A DNA stretch of 64,000 bases from positions 1,193,628 through 1,257,627 of the forward strand of contig SCFE01000095.1 in assembly GCA_004352715.1 (NCBI GenBank). Reading direction: 5' to 3'. Within the stretch, counting starts at the first letter, position 1, and each line of letters begins with the position of its first letter. Under the pieces are notes generated by a model. The model did no database searches and was not told where the DNA came from. It saw only the letters and a program-made list of their open reading frames with translations. This DNA comes from Hofstenia miamia. Lineage: Eukaryota; Xenacoelomorpha; Acoela. Shown one piece after another: positions 48,304 to 64,000 of the stretch. The translations under genes and the position numbers were made by a program.

Positions 48304-49759
48304 TATGGGCATCAAAAGCAATTCTTACATTGCAGACCAATTTCCTTCCACTGCAGTAATCAAAAGGTTTCATGCATATTCCCTTTTAAGAAAGCTTGAA
48401 AGCCAGTTTAAATGGGCTCTGAAAGTGTGTCAAAAAACTCTCGCAAACCGAAAGATTTTATTACTGCAACTACCCTTCCCCCAAGACAGTTAGTGATTTT
48501 TAATAACATAGTAAACTTTTTTAAGATAATTAATGAAATACCACCTTAAAATTTAATAAATTTTCCAAACTTTAGCGTCAATATCAGGAAGAGATCGAAC
48601 AAATTTGCTGGCCTTAAATTTTATAAAAATATTTAAACGTTCACTTATTAACAGCTACTGGAATATTCTTCCAATATTTATTAAAAAGAACAATTTGAAG
48701 TCTTTTAACAAACAAATTATACATCGGGAAAATCTTGGCTGGGATTTAAAAATTTTAATAGTGATTACACTATTTCATGTAATTAATTACATTATAATAA
48801 TGCCGCAACTTACGCATGCTTAATTCAAATGTAAATATCATTTTGTATTTTTATGATGCTATTTAATAAGTCATCAGTTCTGTAATTGTTAAACACTTAT
48901 TAAATAAAAACTTTCTTATTCTTATTCTTCAAGACTGTGTCATGTAAAGATTTTTGGATTAGAGAAGATTTAAACGAAGTTAATTTTAAAAAATGGGAAT
49001 TATTTGGATAATTCATGCCCTATGATTATAGATGTGTTGTATATGGGACCTCTCAAATAAATAGTTGTTCACTAGCTAATATGTAAAATAGGTATTAGAA
49101 TTTTTACTTCATTTTATTTGAAACTTACTACCCTCCATTGCCACGTTATGAGAAGAAAATTGCCTGGATGAAAATGGTTGCTGCTGGAAAAAATATTGTA
49201 TGAACTCAAATTAACATAATGTAGGCACCTAATTATTTTGGGCAGTACATGATATTTCTAAAAAATATTCATTTTTGTGTATCCCTTTTACGTGAATTCC
49301 AACACTAAGTGTTAGTTTTCAATTTTATATATGTCTAGTAGAGTTGGAGAAAAATTTACATTGGTTTTAATCTTCAAAAAAATTAGGTGTAGTTCTAATA
49401 ACCACAAATAGCATTGGCAATTTACGTTTCAGAATATTGTTAAAACTGTAACGTTCAACCATATGGAATCGAATATACATATGTAAACTTTTTGCCTTGC
49501 CAAGCAGCACTTCGAAAAATCAATTGCACTATTATATACTTGTAAAACCCTTTAATTTTTGGCGAGACATTGAAATGACCACTTACAGATCTGGACAATA
49601 ATTACTAGCACAGTTACCAATTTAATAATTTAGTGATTTGGTTGTGCACAATAATTGGTTAATTATGTTATATAATAAAAATTTATCTCCTGTCACTTCA
49701 AGAAAATCATTTTGAGACAATATCACAAGATTTAGTGTTTCCTTTTTGGATCTTACGCA

Positions 49760-51030
49760 AGCAGAACGTTCTTAAGATTTTATAATGACGACTACGACAA
49801 TAAAATGTTAAACATTTTAAATGGTGAAGAGTTTGAAAAGATAAAAACAAAAAAATTCTCCTGCAATTGTCTATGAAAACAAATTTAATGCAAAATTGGT
49901 ACTTTAAAAAAATCTTTGAAAAATTTAATAAGAATTGCAAATCAACATGGTTATGCTTCAAAAGGATATGGTCTTGCAAAGATTCACAACAAAGAAATAC
50001 CACTTTGCAAGTTCATCTGGCTCCAAAAATATGAAACTATCAGCTATTCTAAATGATATATTATGCAAATTACCAGAAGTCAAGAAATTTTTGTGATCAT
50101 ATAATCAAACAAGATGCGAGTAAGTTTATAGTATCATACGACGTCAAAAGTTTATACACCAATATTCCTCTAGAAAAAGCAATAGACATATTAATAAATA
50201 TTTAAAAAAACAAACGATTTACATTATTGCTTACAACGAAAAATTCATTAACGGGATTTAAGGGAGTAATTCTTTAAGCCCAATCCTAGCGAAAATCTAT
50301 TTAAACTTTATTTAGAAACAATACGCATCAAAGTGCATCAGATTTCATTTTTATGAAAGACATATGGCCGATATATTTGCCCTAGTAAGAACATAACACC
50401 AATTTCCAGTTTCTAAACGTAAATATTAACAGAGCACCAGCCGACTATATTGCATGAATTTATAGAAAGCCAACCAATACAGGTTTAGTTTTAAATTTCA
50501 ATTCAAATTCATCTGTAGCGTACAAAATGCAACTAATTAAAGGAGCAATGCATCGAATTTTGGATATCTCAAGTTCTTATGACATTATAGACCAAGAAAT
50601 TATAAAAGTAAAATCTAATCTGAAGAACGAATATTCAAGTAATTTATTAAATAGACAATAGATGAAATTGGAACAAGACAGGAAAATATTCGAAAATTTT
50701 GAACATTTTAAAATTGAATATAGAGGCAAGCACACAGTGGATATGATAAATCAAGTACGAAGCATAAATTATGTAGAAGAAAATGTAACAATTATATAGA
50801 CAATGGAAAGCTTAGTCAAAACTGTAGAATTAAAATCAATGACAAAGATATCCATTAAGTCCAAAATTATCTATAAAATTAATTGCATCGGTGGTGAGGG
50901 CTATATTGGATATAGTAGCAGACAACTAAGTAGAAGAAGAAAAGAGCACGAAACTAAGTCAACAATATCAGAACACCTCAGAAAATGGGGATTAAATTAT
51001 GACATCAAAATAAAGTTCTACCAGCCTTAA
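49760..51030 (+). mobile_element. Penelope-like element (RT plus GIY-YIG endonuclease), decayed
   Basis: In shifting plus-strand frames: Y-N-D-D-Y-D-N-K-M-L-N-I-L-N, GLAKIHNKEIPL (the G-L-P-K-I-H-K motif), FIVSYDVKSLYTNIPLEKAI (motif A, 50125-50180), YRKPTNTGLVLNFNSNSS (50460-50515), then a charged linker and the C-terminal endonuclease KIIYKINCIGGEGYIGYSSR with R-R-R-K-E-H-E (50862-50955). The RT-then-GIY-YIG order defines EN-plus Penelope elements. Several stops and frame changes show it is dead; the last 75 codons (50803-51030) are still open. Confidence 0.88.
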
Positions 51031-51213
51031 AAATTTAAAAGTAATCGAAAGTATATACATAAGATCAATGCACCACCAAAGATGATTACATATATAAGAA
51101 TAAATTCTTTTAATAAAATATTGGATATTTAGAGGGAATTTATGACAATTAGCAAAGCTTAACTTGAGCGAAATGTATATCTTTTAGTCTAATGTTTTTA
51201 TTAAAGTCCTTAA

Positions 51214-51482
51214 CCTGTTAGTGGTCGCCACTCACTTGAGAGTTGTCATGCACAGTGTCACCGCCTTAGCATAATTTTGCTCCCAGATAACCACTATTAT
51301 TCCAAACCAGTAACACGTGCTTATAACATTAGACTTCATTTATTCTTTGTAAACATCATATGATGCCAATAACAGCGCTGATCGGATTAATAAACAAGTC
51401 ATCATATGATGCCAGTGCCGCTTTGGTACAGTTGCGCAACAACATCATACGAGGTCGGTCATATGATGCGAATACCAACAGG
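51214..51482. mobile_element. piggyBac-type MITE, 269 bp, TTAA-flanked
   Basis: TTAA at 51210-51213 and 51483-51486 bounds CCTGTTAGTGGTCGCC on the left and, inverted, CCTGTTGGTATTCGC on the right. TTAA plus a CCY-type TIR is the piggyBac pattern. The interior has several CATCATATGATG-type palindromic words near the right end. A diverged partner is at 35447. Confidence 0.85.
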
Positions 51483-51486
51483 TTAA

Positions 51487-52931
51487 GATTGGACAAATGA
51501 ATTGAGATGTCAAAATCAATTTTACTAATGTCTATTGCCAGTCTTTAACTGTACTTAGTTATGAAATAGTCCCCTGATTCCTTCCTGAATCAACTAGAGA
51601 ATTAATTACTTTGAGAAAGAAGTAATATTTAAGCCTAGCCTCTATTAATTGTTCACCAATCATTCAAAAAGTCCTGTTGAGCATATTATAACAAACAGGA
51701 TATTCTCGAAAATCTACTCAGGGATGATAAAGAACAATTTTATCTATTGAAGATAAATCCCTGAAAAACTTCCAGACAGCCTAAACGGAGATGCTGCGAA
51801 TTAGACCACCTCTGCAACTATATTGTTAGAAACATTATCGTGTGATATCAACGTATGGATAGAGCTTGTAGAATTGCCATCAAAAAACCATTATATATAT
51901 ATATATATATTTAGAAAAATCGGCTCAGATGGGTGCATGAATAAAAAATGGATACTGCTCAGAATTTGACGAGTATCATATTCCTGGACGAGGCAAATTC
52001 TCCTTAGGTGGGTGGAATATATTATGAGGCAATCAGAGCCACCAAAGAGAATCCACTGCATATACAGAACTCATGCGTTTAAATGTGGCACTTATTAGAT
52101 AATGGCGTGGAATGCTTTTAGCAAATAGAATGTGCAAAATTGTCTAAATTGATGGAGGTATGCATTCAGCAATTATGTGTAAATCTCGCGTGAGCATTTC
52201 TTGACAATCCTCAATTTTATGATTATATTTTAACAAGATCGGCAATCTTGTGACAGATAGCGGGGCTAGCAAACAGTTTTTTAAGGAAAAGGAGGTAGCA
52301 ATACTCCCCAAGTTTACGTGTATGTGTGTCTCAATACTGCTGTCCTGTTTGGAAACAAATGCAATAGTGAAATGGAATTTATTCCCTTTTACAGCAAAAA
52401 TTAATTAATAGATAAAAAACATCTAAAATATATATATGTGAAAAAGCCTGAGTTAAGTTATAAATCATTATACTCGTACAAGATTATAATTTTATCCAAA
52501 GCATTGGGCATAACTTTTTCTAAAAGCGTATTTGTGAATAGTGTCTTGCAAACTCTTAAAACGTTAAAGATTTATTCAGTCTTAAATTTCTAATCTGTTC
52601 TCCTGTAGGTTTTACCTTGATATAAACAATAGATATTTATAAAATTAAAGCACTATATAACCTTATTAATTTATATATTTTATTAATTTGACACGCAAAT
52701 ATCTCTAAAACATTTATTATCCAAAGCCTGATAATTAATGCCAAAACCTTGACACTGATACCCAAACCTCACCTCTGAGAACTAATAAAATCGCCAAGGT
52801 TAATTAATGAACTTGAATTTAATAAACATCTTCAAAATGTATAATTGATGAGGTTTACTATTTATAAACTTTTTAACATGATTTGTATAAAATAGCACCA
52901 TAAATAATCATGAAAATAAAATTGGAAATAA
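51487..52931. other. Intergenic, 3' flank of AGPS
   Basis: No gene or repeat recognised apart from a (TA)n run at about 51893-51910. Confidence 0.5.
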
Positions 52932-60635
<7,704 letters not shown>

Positions 60636-60875
60636 CTAAAATACGACTACTTCAAGGAAATAATAAATTGACATTTACCACATCATTACATTGCTGAAAT
60701 TAGTGGATTCTGTTTGCACTATCATATTATGACTTGAAGGAGCAAAAAGTGCTTAGAATTGAAACAATTCCAGATAAAACATATTTTAAAATGCAAAGAT
60801 GTAATTATAAACAAAATGTCCTAGCGCACATATGAAGTTTTGGCAATGCCTACGCAGCGTTTCTATCTGCATTAC

Positions 60876-61068
60876 AAAATCTTTTCATTGTAGACCATGG
60901 AACAACTGTAACGATATGATTTTTTGCCATTAAGAACTGGTAATGCGGCAGGAATTTTTTCTATCACATTATTCCCACAAGTGGTGATAGGAACCTTTAG
61001 AGACTGGTGGCAGTTGCTGGTTGAACTGCTCTTCGATTGCTTCAAGATATGCTTATTTAATAATAGAA
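60876..61068 (-). CDS. AGPS: Possible upstream AGPS exon
   Basis: The minus strand is open from just after a stop near 61069 down to a possible GTAATG donor at 60875. Ending at 60876 leaves two bases, exactly the phase needed by the 60635 exon, and would give MVYNEKIL joined to LEELKLDRWGY if translation began at ATG 60898. The upstream part is Ser/Lys-rich, like the variable AGPS N-terminus. The donor is not strong and no acceptor or PTS2 is clear, so this is tentative. Confidence 0.3.
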
Positions 61069-61186
61069 ATCTTATTTACTGATGCATAATAGGCGAAAGT
61101 ATTAGAAACAATTATTCACAACACACACTCCAATTGCTATATTTCGTTTTAGCCTTGAACATACATGATTGTATACATACACAATT

Positions 61187-61193
<7 letters not shown>

Positions 61194-61218
<25 letters not shown>
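61194..61218. repeat. (TA)n microsatellite
   Basis: TA run upstream of AGPS. The stretch 61219-61690 shows no recognisable gene. Confidence 0.9.
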
Positions 61219-61938
61219 GATATTAGAAATTCAAAAAACTTCGCCACACATTAGATTAAATTGTTTAGTTAACAAATTTTGTTTCAACAGTCTTTTAAAT
61301 ATTCTTATTCCCGGTCCATTTCGAACATTGGGTTCTAAGTCGTTATTGATTTAGTAGTAGAGGCAACCTTCCAATATTTTTTATATATTTTAAGTTGTTT
61401 ATAAACTTGTTCTTTGATAAATATAATTCTCCAAATTTGTTTTAGGTATTGTTAGGCTTTACATTTAGTGCTGTGTATCTTCTAAGAAAAACGTATTTGG
61501 TAGAATAAAAGGCGACAATGCATATACAATTTCTTTACTGTGTAAATTTTCTTAATTGTTTTAGGTGTTGTATTGCGTCGAACGTTTTTCTTAACTTGCC
61601 TCGAAATAAACTCATGAAATTTGAAAACCATCAACCAATACTCCCGAATAATTTACAGCAGGCAGACTTTTAATTTTGATTCCAGGAGTGAGTAGTGCCC
61701 TGCGAATCAACTTTTTCAATTTCAAATTCGAATCAGAATGTTCAGGCAAATGAAATGGATCCGAATTCGAATCCAACTTGCTAAATGCACTAGTAGTCCA
61801 AAGTCAAATAAAACTACGCAAAAATAATTTAGTTTTTTTCATACAAAAAGAAAAAAACAATGCATAATCAAAAAGTCAAATATGCAAGAAACTTAAATAT
61901 TTAAAAAATCAAAAAAGGAAGTCTTTTTGTGCGTAGCC

Positions 61939-63720
61939 CAGACTGGAGATGAGTGCGGCAATACCACGGAATACCGCGGTGCGATATATCGCGGTAACAA
62001 TTTACACAATTGCGGTGGTTAGCGTTAGAATTAAAACAACTTGCGGTGGCATAAAATTATACAGGTAACGTGTTGTGTCTTAGGATTTAAAATCTCTAAA
62101 TATTTCTCAAAAAAACTGTTTCTGAATGAAAAGTAAGAGATTTCACATACAAAATATTAGAAGTAATTCTTACATATTTCAAGAAAAATTTGATAATACC
62201 CTAATAAAATTTAACGAAATGATAATATACCTAAAAAATTTCAGAAACATTTCTTTTCTTAGGCTAAGCGCGTACTGTTGATTATTTAATTTAACAACTA
62301 AATAATTTACAAATTAAATAGTTTATCAAAATTTTGCCAAGCGCGCACTAGTGATTTTAAATTTGCTTAATCGTTCATTTTAAATTGCATTTCATTACGA
62401 CACTGCATGCCTTACGGCAATACATCAATTACCAGAAAGGCGTAAGGGACAATTCTAGATAGATTGTGTGAACATGAAGACCCTATGAAATTCTTTAATT
62501 ACTTTCGAAGGAATGCGTAGTGGTTTAATCAATTACGGTAATTAGTTCGAATAACATTATGCAAATAAAAATTTTTTAAAGAAATTTTTCTGTCTCATTA
62601 CTTGGAACTGTGTCATAGTTACAAGTGGCGTCACTGAGAGGGTGGGACTACACCTGGAAATAAATTTTTTATTCTGCAAAGATAGAAATAAAACTTATTA
62701 TAAGCAATTTTAAACAATTTCGGGGTCACAAGTTTGGAACATATCAAAATAACAAAATAATTATATAAATAGCCAAAAATTGAACCCCAATATTATAATA
62801 AAATCTTTAATAACAATTTTAGACTATTTTGGAGGTCCAATAGTTATAAAGGTACAAAATGTTTAGTATTAAATATCTAGCATACACCAAAGCGGTTAGT
62901 GAAAATTTAACACATAAATTTGGGAGTTTTTGAGTTTTAGCACCAGGCCCCACATTTACCGTGACGGCAATGATAGTAACATGAAAAAAAATCTGTTTTT
63001 GCATCTTTAAAATTAAGATTACACATGCACATTTAGGCTAAATAATGTCAAATGTTGCGTATACTTACATATATTAAGTTCACAGAAACAGTTGTTTAAA
63101 ATAAAATAAAAGCTCTGGCATTTAATACAAGTGATGAGCTAAATTATAGCTTGATTCTAATTTCCATGTCAATTAATTCAGTCCAATTTTAAAAAAAAAA
63201 CTCGTCCTCTTTATAAAGCTATGGCAATAATTTTTTTAAACTGCTTGTAAGAATTATTTTTTAACTATAAATTATAATTCGAAGCCCTCTTGTGAATGAA
63301 TCAACACCTTTCATCGTTACGAATTGCTCAATTAATTAATTGTAGTGCGCGTACGTCCTTTGAAAACGCTATGTTCTATTTTATGTGTAAACAGTTTAAT
63401 CAACGCGAAAATATATCAAGCGGGAATTTTTTAATTTCTGTGATCATTAAATTGCTAGTGCGCGTTGACGTAAAGAAAGCAGTGTGTTCTATTTTGTAAA
63501 CTAAATAGTTTCGTATTTACGTAAATTAAAAATCACTAGTGCGCGCGACGCCTTACAAAGATAAAAAATCGCCACTGTTGCCGCATACCGAGTTAAAATT
63601 TCATTCATTGCGGTGGTTTACGGTAAAAAACAGACATTGCGGTGGCTAGCGGTGAACATTTTTTTTCTGCGGTGGAAATAGTTTTATAAAATCTGTACCG
63701 CGTTCATCACGAGTCCAGAT
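61939..63720. mobile_element. Inner non-autonomous element with GCGGTGG subterminal repeats
   Basis: The left end has CTGGAGATGAGTGCGG and the right end, inverted, CTGGACTCGTGATGAACGCGG. Multiple GCGGTGG words (TTGCGGTGGTTAGCG, TTGCGGTGGCATAA on the left; ATTGCGGTGGTTTACGG, ATTGCGGTGGCTAGCGG on the right) lie near both ends. Further in, GCGCGCACTAGTGATTTT (62339-62357) pairs with its complement at about 63520-63545. No transposase ORF. Ends and target duplication are not exact. Confidence 0.55.
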
Positions 63721-63835
63721 CAGTGCTTCCGGACCAATGTTAGTCAACGACTCGCGCAAGTCTGTGACAATGCTACTGCCAGCAGATGCAGTTCGCTCTG
63801 ATGCCATGTTGGTTGCCTGAAGTGGCAGAATGACA
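63690..63835 (-). pseudogene. hAT transposase dimerisation-domain fragment
   Basis: The minus strand reads I-L-P-L-Q-A-T-N-M-A-S-E-R-T-A-S-A-G-S-S then IVTDLRESLTNIGPEALIW, matching the hATC pattern (P-A-T-S..S-E-R-x-F-S-x-A-G-x-I-V-T..R-x-S-L..P-E-x-x-x-x-L). It ends where the inner element starts, so the inner element probably inserted in it. It is GC-richer than its surroundings. I first considered it as a first AGPS exon and discarded that. Confidence 0.65.
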
Positions 63836-64000
63836 GCAGATCAAAAAATGTTATACAAGTAAAGTAGTAAAGTACAACTATATATTTTGCGATTTAAATG
63901 CAAATGTGGCCATTGTACCAAGATTCGAATTTTCGAATTCACGGTTGCGAATCCAAATTCAAATCCAACATAGATTCGGATTCGATTTCGAATATTCACA

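Larger units (their letters stand above)
45314..48930 (+). mobile_element. Second LINE (CR1/Jockey-like), decayed, with (TTATTC)n tail
   Basis: From about 45530 an endonuclease part reads ELILACSENKDTILLGDWSL, TLIDYIILAENI and CPFSDHC; the GDFN-type motif is GDWS here. The RT follows with NYRPISLTLPISKIFEQLL and SQTQFGFRQNISMTDALLQA, then NGVPQG (about 47110-47130), a motif C region damaged from Y-A-D-D, and L-T-I-N-V-K-K and F-R-Y-L-G-V-T-F-E-S-K-L. It ends after AATAAA at 48901 with TTCTTATTCTTATTCTTC (to about 48930). Multiple stops. A 789-bp inverted-repeat element interrupts it at 47515-48303. Confidence 0.82.
61693..64000. mobile_element. Outer hAT-type element (right end outside the window)
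   Basis: From 61693 (TAGTGCCCTGCGAATC) the left 100 bp is rich in ATTCGAATC-type words. The last 80 bp of the window carry the same words (GATTCGAATTTTCGAATTC, GATTCGGATTCGATTTCG). Such subterminal repeats in both ends, with a hATC fragment between, indicate one hAT element into which another element has inserted. Confidence 0.5.

Noticed and set aside
63690-63835. ATG-led GC-rich minus-strand segment as first exon of AGPS
   Set aside because: Its text (SERT..SAGSSIVTDLRESL) matches the hAT dimerisation domain, and the frame is closed upstream and continues into a transposon end.

Overview
This window is a piece of an AT-rich animal nuclear genome. Genes are split by spliceosomal introns (many only about 40-80 bp), transposon debris is dense, and assembly gaps lie at 2298-3211, 3431-3439, 4144-4228, 19569-19939 and 47961. 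I cannot name the species. A peroxisomal synthase ending in the PTS1 tripeptide SKL, where vertebrates use an N-terminal PTS2, fits a lineage such as nematodes that has lost PTS2 import, but this is only a hint.

Two host genes can be rebuilt exon by exon, both on the minus strand. (1) A USP20/USP33-type deubiquitinase runs from an ATG at 32410 to a TAA at 7311. It has 17 coding exons, 2499 nt and 832 residues, with every splice phase consistent: ZnF-UBP, USP catalytic core with Cys, His and Asp boxes, and two DUSP domains. Its large introns hold two Tc1/mariner-type copies, several hAT fragments, a hAT MITE and an almost intact, GC-richer non-LTR retrotransposon. (2) Alkyldihydroxyacetonephosphate synthase (AGPS), the peroxisomal FAD enzyme of ether-lipid synthesis, runs from about 60635 (possibly 60898 or further) to a TAG at 52932 in 16 exons, with one apparent 1-nt frameshift in a short exon. 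All or nearly all acceptors in both genes end in TAG; no CAG acceptor was seen.

Layout: 1-7300 holds Harbinger-class remnants (SANT-like ORF; a TIR-bounded Harbinger with transposase and BESS-type ORF fragments), a TTAA-flanked MITE and an old inverted repeat. 7311-32410 is the USP gene. 32411-52931 is a gene-free transposon island: an extremely CpG-poor 12.5 kb block with a LINE split by a 6 kb inverted-repeat element, a second LINE interrupted by a 789-bp element with Polinton-like ends, a Penelope-like element with a GIY-YIG domain, and a 269-bp TTAA MITE. 52932-60900 is AGPS. 61000-64000 is nested hAT-type material.

The most notable observations are the abrupt CpG-depleted block, the Polinton-style miniature element with a perfect 6-bp target duplication, the PTS1-bearing AGPS, and the uniform TAG acceptors.
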